Source: Hevea brasiliensis
Taxonomy: Eukaryota > Streptophyta > Magnoliopsida > Malpighiales > Euphorbiaceae
Assembly: GCF_030052815.1 (NCBI RefSeq)
Contig: NC_079495.1
Location: 58,348,422-58,412,421 of the forward strand
Direction of reading: 5' to 3'
Length of the DNA stretch: 64,000 bases
The number at the start of each line of letters is the position of its first letter. The stretch's first letter is position 1. Below are positions 12,161 to 23,829 of this stretch, piece after piece. The position numbers and the translations under genes were made by a program. The notes under the pieces were generated by a model. That model was not told the DNA's origin. It did not search any database and saw only the letters and a program-made list of their open reading frames with translations.

Positions 12161-12764
12161 CAGTAGACGCATGCATGTGGCAGTAGACTAGGCTGCTAGT
12201 ACCTCCAGCGAGAGATTACCGGGTATAATGAGAATACCAACATTTTACATTTTGTACTGTAATGTATGACCACTGTATGTACATATTGTTTTTGGTTTTG
12301 AGCAGTTGTAAATTCAAATTGTACCTTGAAGTTGTAAAATAACTATGAGTTATTTTGGCTTGTAAAAATTGTATTATATTTCTTTTATTTCAGTATTTGA
12401 AAAATCACTGTGGATTTGAGTTGAGAAAAATGTTGTGTTGAGAATATGTTGGAGTTGAGATTTGGAAATATATTAAAGTGCTTTTACAGGTTTTCTGGAG
12501 AACTGTTTTATCCAAAATACAGATGGCTGCCAAAATTTTTACAGAAATTCCAAATAATCCAAATGAGTTAGCTGTTTCACTTCAGTTCACAAAAGTTTTT
12601 AACACCTGTAAATAGTGCTCACCACTGTAAAAGAAGTAAGAAAAGTTTTTAAAATCCCTTGTAGTGTATTTAATGGGTTATCAGTAGACGGAGTTGGTAA
12701 TTCATTAGATATACTACGGGATCATGTTATGCCTTACAGAGGGGTAGGGTGTGACATGTTTTGG

Positions 12765-12776
12765 TGGTATCAGAGC
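12765..12776 (+). promoter_or_regulatory. Primer-binding site of element C (tRNA-iMet)
   Basis: TGGTATCAGAGC lies 8 bases after the LTR end and is complementary to the 3' end of plant initiator tRNA-Met. The next four bases, CTGG, extend the match with one mismatch to CAGG. Confidence 0.9.
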
Positions 12777-12946
12777 CTGGTTTTTAAATTCTGTTTTCAC
12801 CTGTTATTTGAATATTCTTTCTTCATAGTATAACTGCTCAATATCATTGTTTGATACATACAGTACATTACATTATAAATATGCACTAACGGGAGGAAAT
12901 CTCCTTGTGTTAATTGTTCAGGAGGTCTAAGATCCTCGAATTGACT

Positions 12947-13168
12947 ATGGAAGAGGGTGATCGTTCAGTCGATCAATCTATTGAGGCTGAAGTGCAAGGG
13001 GATGCCCTAGGCCTACAAAATGTCAGTGGTTCAACAGTACCAGCCCCTGCAGTACCGCAGTTCCCTGCTCAGTTCGCTCAGCAGATGGCTGCAATGTTCC
13101 AACAAATGGCTAGTAATGTGCCTACTCAAGTCCCAATACAGACACCAGTGGTACAACCATAATCTCCT
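12947..13168 (+). pseudogene. Element C gag, N-terminal part, cut by element B
   Basis: ATG at 12947 is the first start after the primer site and opens MEEGDRSVDQ. The stretch is low-complexity, ending in the Gln/Pro-rich segment with AQQMAAMFQQMA that is typical of the Tekay gag N terminus. The same MFQQMA motif occurs in the gag of A and B. A TAA at 13160 stands where a Gln codon is likely. Element B begins at about 13169. The gag frame resumes at 31717, but roughly 40-60 codons (the start of the capsid-like domain) are missing between the halves. Confidence 0.8.
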
Positions 13169-13707
13169 TAATATACCTTACTTAATTTATACCATGCTTG
13201 TGAATATAATTTATGAAATATAATTTATTTTAGCCATTTATCAAAAGTATTATTTATTTGAGGTTCCGAAGATTTTAAAGAAAATCCGGTGGAGTACCGG
13301 CTAAAAATGGAGAAAACAGTTCTTCGGAACCTGTTAAAAACACTTCCAATATTTGTATTCCATCATTTCAAACTCCAATATCCAAAATCTCAACAATATT
13401 TCTCAATTTCAGTTCTCAACAACCTTTTCATTTCTCAAACATCCATCACATGTGATAATCAAGTATAAATCACAAATAAACATTTACTTTTCCATTCACA
13501 AATAAAATTTTCATAATTTACATGAACATTAATATACATTACACAAGTTTAATTACATATGAGAAAATCAAAATTAAGTTACAAAATGTCAAAATGACAC
13601 CCAATGCACTGCAGAAGTTGAGGTCACACGGACACTGTGCAGAGCTGCAAGATGGACTCACCCAGTCTGTGGTCTACTGGGCTCACGATCTGTATCTCCA
13701 GTACCTA

Positions 13708-13745
13708 CGCGTGGCAAAAGCAACGCGCTAAGCAATAATGCTTAG
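13708..13745 (-). promoter_or_regulatory. Conserved double stem-loop, 3' LTR of B
   Basis: On the minus strand stem 1 is CTAAGCA/TGCTTAG with a 4-base loop (13728-13745), followed by stem 2 CGCGT/ACGCG (13708-13727). The bases differ from LTR C but both stems still pair. The other B LTR carries it at 29230-29266. Confidence 0.65.
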
Positions 13746-14230
13746 TGGTGCAATAATATAATAAAAGAAAATAGCAAGAAATTAAATGTGTAGTGAATGT
13801 GTACGTTTTATTTGTTTGGTATTTGTATATCATTTACTTTGTCCAATTTTATTCATTTGGTTGCCCCAAGTAACCTACACTAGACGACTGGACTGGATAA
13901 CGGGTAAACTGGCACTGGATATCTAGTACCTTAGGCCGTCACACCATCGGTCACATATGCATCTCCCGGCAATGTAATGTAATAACAAGTCAGAATACAT
14001 CGAGCACAAGGCCAAATCTCAATACAAGGTCGAATGGCTAAAAGCCATAAAATCACGTAATGGCATATTGCCATGTGCGATCGCTAATCGAACCCTATTG
14101 GCATGCCAAACTATCCAAACCAATCATGTTAGGTATACTAGGGCATTTGAAACTTTTAAATTCTTCAATTTGTGCATTTCAAGTTTTGATATCACTATTC
14201 ACCTCATTGGTCAACAAAAATGTTGACTTT

Positions 14231-14235
14231 TGGAT
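14231..14235. repeat. Target-site duplication of element A, left (TGGAT)
   Basis: TGGAT before the LTR terminus at 14236 and again at 21874-21878. The uninterrupted site TTTTGGATAGAAAATAGG is visible in the other B LTR near 29753. Confidence 0.92.
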
Positions 14236-17006
14236 TGTGACACCCCTTCCCCGACTACAGTGTAGCCGAGCAAGTTATGCCACTCAGTGTGCCGGAGCAC
14301 TCTATTTTATCTTAATTCATTTTTATCATAGTTTTGAAAATAATTTGTGAAATATAATTCATTTATTGAAATTGTAATTTATTTGAGGTTCCGAAAATTT
14401 TTAAAGAAAATCCGGCAGAGTACCGGCTAAAAATGGAGAAAACCGTTCTTCGGAACCTGTGAAAAACACTTCCTATATTCTTATTCATTCATCTCAACTC
14501 CATTTATCAAAATCTCAATATTTTTCAGTTCACATTCATTTCTCAATCATTCATTTCATGTGATAATCATATATATATCACAGATAAACATTCACTTTTT
14601 CATGTACAAACACAATTCTCATTATTTACATGAGCATCAACTTACACTTCATAAGTTCATTTACACATGAGAAAATAAGATCAATTACAAAATACCAAAA
14701 TGACACCTAGTGTCCTACCAATGCACTGTAGCCTGTGAGGTGACACGGACACTATGCAGAACTATAGGATGGACTTACCCAATCTGTGGTCTACTGGCTC
14801 TCGATCAGTATCTTCAGTACCTACGCTTTGCAAAAGCGACGCGCTAAGCATAAAGCTTAGTGGTGCAAATAATAAAATAGAAAGAAATAATATGCAAATA
14901 AAAATCATAATTTCTTAGCCATTGTGTTCACAAGAACTAAATAATTACCAACTTAATGTTTAGTCGAGGGCTAATTACGTTTTATGATATTAACTTCTTC
15001 ATGCATTTTGTTTATTTATTTTCTTCATGATCTTGAGTTTCTTTGTATTCTATCGTAATCATTTCTGATATTTAATTTTCGTATTTTCTTTAACAATCAG
15101 TTCAATTACAGTTATACTTTTCCATGCCCAAGTAACCTATACAAATTGACCGGACTGGATAAACGGGTAAACTAGCACTGGTCCAACTTTGGTCAGTAAT
15201 TTGACCAAGTTAAGTTCATAATTTGGTCTAACTTTCTTCATATGAAATGTTCTACTATGCCTTAGGTTTCCATCGGTTCAAGAATCGCCTAAATCCGAAT
15301 TTTCTAGAGAGAGTTATAGCCATCCAAACATTACTGCTCAAATCAAAATCTGCAGAGTTGCGAGTTTGAGCAGTATCGTGACTGCCATTTGGGTTAGGTT
15401 CTGGTCATAATTTGGGGTAGGTTTCTTCATGAAAGTTGTTTTTCTATGTCTTAACTTGTTGTTGTAAAAATTTCAGGTCAATTGACCATATCTACAGTGA
15501 GTTATGGCCAAATGAACAGTAACTGTTCATTTGGTCATTTCTGCAGGTGCTGTTGCAGGGTATCCGGATTGGGGCCAACTTTTGGTCCACTTGCTTTGGT
15601 CTTTTGGGCATGGTTTCTTCAGCAAAAATGTGCCATTATAAGTCTAGTTTCATTTCCAATTGGCCAAACACCAATTGGACCTACACAGCCAAAGATATGG
15701 CAGTCCAAACAGGCTGGACTCACAGCCTTAATTCTGCTGTCTCTAGGCAGCCTTCCCATTTTAGTTTACCATGCATTAGCTTACTTCAAATTATGATTAA
15801 CTTGCCTTAAATGGTCACTAATTGACCATTAGTATGTCCATTAATAATTTCATAAGCCAAGTCCAATTTTTCACTCCCAAACCCTAGTTTCCCATTATGA
15901 TTCACACATACACCTTAGATACACACTTTCATTCATCATATATGTGTATATGCACCTTAAACATAATCTCTAATTCATTTTAAATCCATTAAAACCATCA
16001 AAAACACTCCATCATTGTTCCTTCCTTAGGGCTGCCAAAATTTATGGTACACATACACATGAGTTTTAGTCCATTTAACTTACAATTTCATACTAAATTC
16101 AAGTCCTTAACATGGAAGTAAAGGAATATTAGCATAAGTAAGCACTAACCTCTTGTAGGGCAGAATTTTCCAAGCTTAAACTTCCCTTTCCTTCACTTTC
16201 TAGGCTGCCAAACACCTTCCCAAGATGAGTGGACAAGTTTTAATGAAGAGAATTTAAGGTTTAGTGGTGAGAATTCAAGGTTTGGAAGAGAGAAAATGAA
16301 ATGAATTTTAATGGAGGAAGAAAGGTTCACGTATGGAAATTGGGAAGAAGAAGAAAGCTGCATTTTTCTCTCATTTTCTGCCCATTTTATTAATTTTAAA
16401 TGGGTTATAGCCATGTGTCACCATATAATTGGGTGAAGGTACACTAATGACATCATGTGATGTCATAAATTCCCATTTAATTCATTTTTTTTCTTTTCTT
16501 TTCTACTCATTTTCAATTCAATTTTTAGTAATATTTATTCACATTTTAGATCATAATAATTATTTACTTAACTGGACAAGTCGGCCAAAAATCGTCTCTG
16601 AAGGCGAAATGACCAAAATGCCCTCCGTTTGGCTTAACGGGTCAAAATTGTCTGTACCGATTGAAAATTTTTTCTAGGTATTTTCTTGGCATTCTAATGC
16701 CATGGGAACCTCAATGACCCTTCTCTGGAGTCCCAAAAATTATTTTACAATTTTTCCCCCGGGTCTAGGGCTCCTCGTTGCGAGAATCGCAACTTCCCTC
16801 TGGTTATCCATCGCTTGGGCACCGGCTCGTTTGACTTGGTTGTATTTTATTTCTAAAATTTTTACTAAATTTTTCTTATTAATATTGGGGTTAATTATGG
16901 TCCCTCACTTCAGTTTAAATATTTTTTCGGACGTTCTAGCTGTCCGGACCGACACCGGTTACCGGAACAGTAGACTATACGGAGTTGCTACGGGAAGGGT
17001 GTTACA
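14236..17006 (-). repeat. 3' LTR of element A, with internal deletion
   Basis: 2771 bp against 3424 bp for its partner. A single deletion near 15181 removes sequence equivalent to about 19391-20043, with a short shared GG at the breakpoints. Elsewhere the two copies are almost the same. It contains palindrome ATGACATCA/TGATGTCAT (16447-16466), palindrome CCAAATGAACAGT/ACTGTTCATTTGG (15508-15534), CCAATTGG octamers at 15656-15678, and the double stem-loop at 14824-14860. Confidence 0.92.
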
Positions 17007-17019
17007 ACTCTTCCCCTCT
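17007..17019 (-). promoter_or_regulatory. Polypurine tract of element A
   Basis: On the minus strand AGAGGGGAAGAGT sits directly before the LTR start TGTAACACC and follows the GACGAAATTT block common to the pol ends of A, B and E. This is the expected plus-strand DNA priming site. Confidence 0.85.
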
Positions 17020-17104
17020 AATTTAAATTTCGTCCTCGAAATTTACCTGACTTAAGTAATCGAGGAGTTGCTACCTCCTTGTTTCTTCACTTCCTTGTAT
17101 CGCC

Positions 17105-18321
17105 TCATCGATTATGCAGGTTTGGCTCTTCCTGAGCTTCCATAGCATATACTTGTGGTGCCACCCTGACTTCGGGCTTTTCAACTGTCTCAGAAACAAT
17201 CTTCTGTGTAATGTCAGTCGTTTCTGCTCTACCCGATCTTTTACCCCTTTGAACTATAGGGGAAGGTCTATCAACTTGTACCGGAGCTATTGAACCACTC
17301 CTCTGGGGGCAATCTCTTATGAAATGATCCATAGCCCCACATTTGAAACACTCTCCAGTTAACAGTCGACACTCCCCTCTGTGTCTTCTACCACAATGCA
17401 TACATTCAGGCTTTGGGGTTGATCCCCTTGTTATTGTGCCCGGGGAACTAGCTATAGATATTCCAATCTGGCCTCTGTGGCCCTGTGTCTGATCTTGTGA
17501 ACTAGAACCCTTAAACTTCTTACTATCAGTTGGTATACTTGACTGTCTTGGGCCCCTCTTCTGCTGTCTCTCCCTTCTGGTCTGCTCACTGATTCTTACC
17601 TTTTCAACCTTTATTGCAGCTTCCACTAGCTTTGTAAATTCTGTGATTCCCAAGGCAGTGAGCTAGATCTTGATGTTGTCATTTAGTCCCTCTTCAAATC
17701 TCTTGCACCTTTCGGCTTCATTAGGGACTATCTCCCTTCCATAGCGGCTCAATCTTACGAATTCCTTCTCATATTCGGCCACTGACAACTGTCTCTGCCT
17801 CAGGTTAATAAACTCTCTTCTTCTCTCTTCTAGGTATACATTACCCACATATTTCTTCTTAAATTCTGAAAGAAAGAAGTCCCAAGTTACAGCTTCTGGC
17901 TGCACTTCACTGGACACAGTGTCCCACCATTCGTAGGCATCGTCTTGTAACAAGGATACAACAGCTTCTAAGTTCTGCTCTGGGGTGCAGTGGAGTTGTT
18001 TTAAGACTCTGCCCGTTCTGTTCAACCAATTTTCGGCTGCAACAGAGTCATCTTCTCTCTTGCCATAGAAATCCACTGCTCCAAACTTTCTTAGCCTTTC
18101 CAGATGTGATTTCTGCTGTGGAGCTGGTGGTGGTGGTGGTGCTGGCATTACCCCGGCTATTTGTCTAAAGAAATCGGCCATTTGCTGAAACATGGCCTGT
18201 GGAGGCTGAGCAGGCTCTGCTTGAGCTGGCGGAGCAGATTCTCTCATGCCCCAGCCTCACCGCTTTGGTGGAGCATGACTCTCCACTTCCTCCTCGACTG
18301 CTCTCTGAGATGAAGGGTCCA
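17105..18321 (-). pseudogene. Element A gag (capsid-like domain plus zinc knuckle), nearly intact
   Basis: On the minus strand gag starts with MDPSSQRAVEEEVESHAPP at 18321. After a frame disturbance near 18255 one frame runs 18247-17105 with a single in-frame TAG near 17661 (likely Gln to stop). Visible parts are a Pro-rich N terminus with MFQQMADFFRQ, the retrotransposon gag domain (LRKFGAVDF, AENWLN, LQDDAYEWWD, EFVRLSRYGREI, RCKRFEEGLND), a basic linker, and a zinc knuckle CFKCGAMDHFIRDC of the CX2CX4HX4C form preceded by a Cys/His pair. It continues to a VYAMEAQEEP segment that in C begins pol, so gag and pol were once one frame. Gag coats RNA and forms the particle. It is the only protein this element carries, and it is the least damaged frame in the window. 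Confidence 0.85.
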
Positions 18322-18432
18322 TATCCTATTCAAAATAAGAAAGATAAACAGATCTGCATTAGTGTCACATCGACTCTTACAAATGCAATGCATGGTATGG
18401 ACACAATCTAGGCCCAGAAACGCCTAAACCGT

Positions 18433-18444
18433 GCTCTGATACCA
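18433..18444 (-). promoter_or_regulatory. Primer-binding site of element A (tRNA-iMet)
   Basis: GCTCTGATACCA on the plus strand, i.e. TGGTATCAGAGC on the element strand, five bases from the LTR end at 18450. Confidence 0.9.
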
Positions 18445-18449
18445 CTAAA

Positions 18450-21400
18450 TGTGACACCCCTTACCCGACTACAGTGTAGCCGAGCAAGTTATGCCACTCA
18501 GTATGCCGGAGCACTCTATTTTATCTTAATTCATTTTTATCATAGTTTTGAAAATAATTTGTGAAATATAATTCATTTATTGAAATTGTAATTTATTTGA
18601 GGTTCCGAAAATTTTTAAAGAAAATCCGGCAGAGTAACGCATAAAAATGGAGAAACACGTTCTTGAACTGTGAAAAACACTTCCTATATTCTTATTCATT
18701 CATCTCAACTCCATTTATCAAAATCTCAATATTTTTCAGTTCACATTCATTTCTCAATCATTCATTTCATGTGATAATCATATATATATCACAGATAAAC
18801 ATTCACTTTTTCATTTACAAACACAATTCTCATTATTTACATGAGCATCAAATTACACTTCATAAGTTCATTTACACATGAGAAAATAAGATCAATTACA
18901 AAATACCAAAATGACACCTAGTGTCTTACCAATGCACTGTAGCCTGTGAGGTGACACGGACACTATGCGAGCTGCGGGATGGACTTACCCAATCTGTGGT
19001 CTACTGGCTCTCGATCAGTATCTTCAGTACCTACGCTTTGCAAAAGCGACGCGCTAAGCATAAAGCTTAGTGGTGCAAATAATAAAATAGAAAGAAATAA
19101 TATGCAAATAAAAATCATAATTTCTTAGCCATTGTGTTCACAAGAACTGAATAATTACCAACTTAATGTTTAGTCGAGGGCTAATTACGTTTTATGATAT
19201 TAACTTCTTCATGCATTTTGTTTATTTATTTTCTTCATGATCTTGAGTTTCTTTGTATTCTATCGTAATCATTTCTGATATTTAATTTTCGTATTTTCTT
19301 TAACAATCAGTTCAATTACAGTTATACTTTTTCATGCCCAAGTAACCTATACAAATTGACCGGACTGGATAAACGGGTAAACTAGCACTGGGTACCAGGT
19401 ACCTCGGGCCGTCACACCATCGGTCACAATGTGTCTCCCGGTGTGCAAACAGAATGGCTAATAAGCCATATAAGCAATAAGGCATAAAGCCAAGTAAAAC
19501 ATCATAATCAGTATAGCCATAGGCTATCACATCACAGAATGGCAATGAAGCCATACATCATACACAGTACTGCTATCAGAACCCTATTGGCATGCCAACC
19601 TATCCAAACCAATCACATTAGGCCTACTAGGGCATTTTGAATTCTTCAATTTTTGAATTTCAAGTTTTTATGTCACTATTCACTTCAATAGTCAACAAAA
19701 AGTTGACTTTTGCATAGATCATAGGTGCATTGGTTTTAACACTCCCAATGCACCACATTTTACATTTAAAACTTGTTGGTTTTGGTCACTTTCTCAAAGC
19801 TTAGGTCATTTTGGCAAAATTGCCAATTTTCAGTTTTGGTGCTCCGAAGTTGCACTGTTCTATTGGTCGATCTACTGTTGGAATTTAACAAAACTTCCTT
19901 CATATAAAATGTTCCTTATTTTTTCTAGTTGAATTTCTTTTTTTGAATCACTCCATTTGGAGTTTTGTAGCTCAAGTTATGGCCAAAATAAGTTTACTGT
20001 TCACGTGTACTGTTCATGCTGCACTTTTGGGTTTTGGCAGATTTTGGTCCAACTTTGGTCAGTAATTTGACCAAGTTAAGTTCATAATTTGGTCTAACTT
20101 TCTTCATATGAAATGTTCTACTATGCCTTAGGTTTCCATCGGTTCAAGAATCGCCTAAATCTGAATTTTCTAGAGAGAGTTATAGCCATCCAAACATTAC
20201 TGCTCAAATCAAAATCTGCAGAGTTGCAGGTTTGAACAGTGACTGTGACTGCCATTTGGGTTAGGTTCTGGTCATAATTTGGGGTAGGTTTCTTCATGAA
20301 AGTTGTTTTTCTATGTCTTAACTTGTTTCTGTAAAAATTTCAGGTCAATTGACCATATCTACAGTGAGTTATGGCCAAATGAACAGTTACTGTTCATTTG
20401 GTCATTTCTGCAGGTGCTGTTGCAGGGTATCCGGATTGGGGCCAACTTTTGGTCCACTTGCTTTGGTCTTTTGGGCATGGTTTCTTCAGAAAAAATGTGC
20501 CATTATAAGTATAGTTTCATGTCCAATTGGCCAAACACCAATTGGACCTACACAGCCAAAGATATGGCAGTCCAAATAGGCTGGACTCACAGCCTTAATT
20601 CTGCTGTCTCTAGGCAGCCTTCCCATTTTAGTTTACCATGCATTAGCTTACTTCAAATTATGATTAACTTGCCTTAAATGGTCACTAATTGACCATTAGT
20701 ATGTCCATTAATAATTTCATAAGCCAAGTCCAATTTTTCACTCCCAAACCCTAGTTTCCCATTATGATTCACACATACACCTTAGATACACACTTTCATT
20801 CATCATATATGTGTATATGCACCTTAAACATAATCTCTAATTCATTTTAAGTCCATTAAAACCATCAAAAACACTCCATCATTGTTCCTTCCTTAGGGCT
20901 GCCAAAATTTATGGTACACATACACATGAGTTTTAGTCCATTTAACTTACAATTTCATACTAAATTCAAGTCCTTAACATGGAAGTAAAGGAATATTAGC
21001 ATAAGTAAGCACTAACCTCTTGTAGGGCAGAATTTTCCAAGCTTAAACTTCCCTTTCCTTCACTTTCTAGGCTGCCAAACACCTTCCCAAGATGAGTGGA
21101 CAAGTTTTAATGAAGAGAATTTAAGGTTTAGTGGTGAGAATTCAAGGTTTGGAAGAGAGAAAATGAAATGAATTTTAATGGAGGAAGAAAGGTTCACGTA
21201 TGGAAATTGGGAAGAAGAAGAAAGCTGCATTTTTCTCTCATTTTCTGCCCATTTTATTAATTTTAAATGGGTTATAGCCATGTGTCACCATATAATTGGG
21301 TGAAGGTACACTAATGACATCATGTGATGTCATAAATTCCCATTTAATTCATTTTTTTTCTTTTCTTTTCTACTCATTTTCAATTCAATTTTTAGTAATA

Positions 21401-21873
21401 TTTATTCACATTTTAGATCATAATAATTATTTACTTAACTGGACAAGTCGGCCAAAAATCTTCTCTGAAGGCGAAATGACCAAAATGCCCTCCGTTTGGC
21501 TTAACGGGTCAAAATTGTCTGTACCGATTGAAAAATTTTTCTAGGTATTTTCTTGGCATTCTAATGCCATTGGAACCTCAATGACCCTTCTCTGGAGTCC
21601 CAAAAATTATTTTACAATTTTTCCCCCGGGTCTAGGGCTCCTCGTTGCGAGAACCGCAACTTCCCTCTGGTTACCCATCGCTTCGGCACCGGCTCGTTTG
21701 ACTTGGTTGTATTTTATTTCTAAAATTTTTACTAAATTTTTCTCATTAATATTTGGGTTAATTATGTTCCCTCACTTCAGTTTAAATATTTTTCCGGACG
21801 TTCTAGCTGTCCGGACCGACACCGGTCACCGGAACAGTAGACTATACGGAGTTGCTACGGGGAGGGTGTTACA
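18450..21873 (-). repeat. 5' LTR of element A
   Basis: 3424 bp, from TGTAACACCCTCCCC at 21873 down to the GGGGTGTCACA end at 18450. It carries CCAATTGG octamers at 20523-20545, palindrome CCAAATGAACAGT/ACTGTTCATTTGG at 20375-20401, palindrome ATGACATCA/TGATGTCAT at 21314-21333 and the double stem-loop at 19034-19070. A short stretch near 18637-18670 is scrambled relative to 14423-14462. Confidence 0.92.
19034..19070 (-). promoter_or_regulatory. Conserved double stem-loop, 5' LTR of A
   Basis: On the element strand stem 1 is CTAAGC/GCTTAG with loop TTTAT (19054-19070) and stem 2 is CGCTTT/AAAGCG (19034-19048). Same place in the LTR as in C and E, with different bases that still pair. Confidence 0.65.
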
Positions 21874-21878
21874 TGGAT
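21874..21878. repeat. Target-site duplication of element A, right (TGGAT)
   Basis: Second copy of the 5-bp duplication. Removing element A and one copy restores an LTR collinear with 29755-29775. Confidence 0.92.
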
Positions 21879-23816
21879 AGAAAATAGGTGTATTGGTTTT
21901 AACACCCCAAACATACCACATTTTGTATTTAAAACTTGTTGGAATTGATTGCCATTTCCATTTCTCAACTTAATTCTAAGAGGGCAGAAATTTCAATTTT
22001 TGAGACCCAAATTTACTGTTCCATTGGGCCCTGTTGCAGTGGGAATTTGAGGAAATGGTAAACATGAAAGTTGTTCCTTTTTTTGTCTAGTTGAATTTCC
22101 TTTTTTGAATCACTCCATTTGGAGTTTTGTAGCTCTAGATATGGTCCAAAAACCCAAGCTGGCCGGATTGCCAAAACTGCAGAATTACCATATCTACAGT
22201 AACATGAACAGTGACTAGAATCACTTGGTTGGATGGGTTTTGGCCATAATTTGGGGTAGGTTCCTTCATGAAAGTTGTTTGTCTACGTCTTAACTTGTTG
22301 CTGTAAAAATTTCAGGTCAATTGACCATATCTACAGTGAGTTATGGCCAAATGGTCATTCTGCAGAATCAGTTGCAGGGTATCCGGATTGGGGCCAAGTT
22401 TTGGTCCTCTTGCTTTGGTCTTTTGGGCATGGTTTCTTCAGAAAAAATGTGCCATTATAAGCCTAGTTTCATGTCCAATTGGCCAAACACAAATTGGACC
22501 AACACAGCCAAAGTTATGGCTGTGTAATTGGACTGGATTCTCAGTCCCCATTCTGCTGTCTTTAGGCAGCATAGTCATTCTCTTTGCCAAGCCATTTTTC
22601 AGTCCAATTTATGGTCAACATGCCTCAAATGGTCACTAATTGACCATTAGAGTGTTCTTTAATAGTTTCATAAGCCAAGTCAAAGTTTCACTTCTCAAAA
22701 CCCTAATGTCCAACTCAATTTACCCATAAACCTCAATTAGCACACTAGTTCAACATCCATGCATATTCATACCTTAAACACCATTTCTAGCTCACTTTAA
22801 GTCCATTAAAACAATCAAAACCATTCCTCTATTAGGGCTGCCGAATTCTATGGTGGACATACACATGAATTTGTTTCATTTATTTCACAATTTCTCATCC
22901 ATTACAAGCCTCAATCATGGAATTAATGAGTTTTAACTACATATATGCACTAACCTCTTGTAGGGAGATTTTTCCCAAGCTAAAAACTTCACTTTCCTTC
23001 TTTTTCTTGGCTGTCAAAAGCTTCCCCAAGTGATATGGTCAAGGTTTAATGAAAGGGGTTAGGGTTTAGTGGTGTAACAAAGGGAGCAATTAAGCTTGAT
23101 TGAAAAAAAAAAATCAATGGAGGGGTCTAGGGCATGTTTCGGCTGGCTTTTGGGGAGGGAGATGGCTGCTGCAATTTTTGTTATTTTGGTCTTCTTTTAG
23201 TCTCTTTTATTTGTTAGTCAATTAGTTGCTTAAGTGTGATTGGTGGAAATTTTAAATGACACCACAATGATGTCATAAATAAGTCTTTTTCCCATTTTCC
23301 TTTCTTTTCTCCACTACTCATTTTCAATTTAATTTCTAGTAATGTTTATTCATATTTTATGTCATATTAATTATTTACTCAACTGGACAAGTCGGCCAAA
23401 AATCACCTCTGAAGGCGAAATGACCAAAATGCCCTCCGTTTGGCTTAACAGGTCAAAATTGTCTGTACCGATTGAAAAATTTTTCTAGGTATTTTCTTGG
23501 CATCCTAATGCCATGGGAACCTCAATAACCCTTCTCTGGAGTCCCAAAAATTATTTTATAATTTTTCCCCGGGTCTAGGGCTCCTCGTTGTGAGAACCGC
23601 AACTTCCCTCTGGTTACCCATCGCTAGGGCACCGGCTCATTTAACTTGGTTGTATTTTATTTCTAAAATTTTTACTAAATTTTTCTTATTAATATTTGAG
23701 TTAATTATGATTCCCAACTTTAGTTTAAATATTTTTCCGGACGTTCTAGCTGTCCGGACCGACACCGGTCACCGGAACAGTAGAATGTACGGAGTTGGTA
23801 CAGGGAGGGTGTTACA
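21879..23816 (-). repeat. 3' LTR of element B, inner piece
   Basis: Continues the B LTR after element A and ends at the LTR start TGTAACACCCTCCC (23816 on the minus strand). Relative to 30229-30255 the hairpin CCAAATGAACAGT...TTTGG is deleted here (near 22346), leaving CCAAATGGTC. Confidence 0.88.
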
Positions 23817-23829
23817 ACTCTTCCCCTCT
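23817..23829 (-). promoter_or_regulatory. Polypurine tract of element B
   Basis: AGAGGGGAAGAGT on the element strand, immediately upstream of the 3' LTR start and identical to the tracts of A and E. Confidence 0.85.

Larger units (their letters stand above)
9073..12756 (+). repeat. 5' LTR of element C
   Basis: 3684 bp from TGTAACACC to GTGTGACA, matching 36084-39770. It carries the subfamily-wide core TACTGTTCCGGTGACC...GTCCGGACAGCTAG near its start, paired CCAATTGG octamers at 10604-10626, a 36-bp tandem duplication at 11801-11872, and the double stem-loop at 12122-12160. There is no protein-coding content. Confidence 0.92.
13169..14235 (-). repeat. 3' LTR of element B, outer piece
   Basis: Matches the 5' LTR from 28679 onward with few differences and continues at 21879 after element A. 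The first 67 bp corresponding to 28612-28678 are deleted at the junction with C gag. It contains the double stem-loop at 13708-13745. An internal gap near 13598 lacks about 11 bases (TAGTGTCCTAC) present at 29110-29122. Confidence 0.85.
14236..21873 (-). mobile_element. Element A: gag-only LTR element (TR-GAG type), minus strand
   Basis: A perfect 5-bp target duplication (TGGAT) frames two LTRs of the same subfamily as B (14236-17006 and 18450-21873) around only 1443 bp of internal sequence. That internal part has primer site, one gag frame, the last codons of pol and the polypurine tract, with no protease, RT or integrase. This is the architecture called TR-GAG. It depends on pol from a relative such as B or E for movement. 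The near-identical LTRs make it one of the younger insertions here. Confidence 0.9.

Noticed and set aside
12765..12776. tRNA-Met-like sequence at the primer sites
   Set aside because: Only 12-16 bases complementary to a tRNA 3' end; no tRNA body, so these are primer-binding sites and not tRNA genes.
15482..15796. Open frames of about 60-130 codons recurring at 15482-15796, 20303-20677, 22275-22639 and 30157-30540
   Set aside because: They are the same LTR segment in related copies, read on the strand opposite the element. No start context or domain, and frame not conserved between copies.
16702..17055. Recurring peptide with FISKIFTKFF and FPDVLAVRTDTG (16702-17055, 21581-21880, 23590-24060, 31549-31715, 46152-46318)
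   Set aside because: This is the first few hundred bases of the A/B/E LTRs read on the opposite strand. At 31549 and 46318 it merely happens to be in frame with real gag or RT and inflates those frames.
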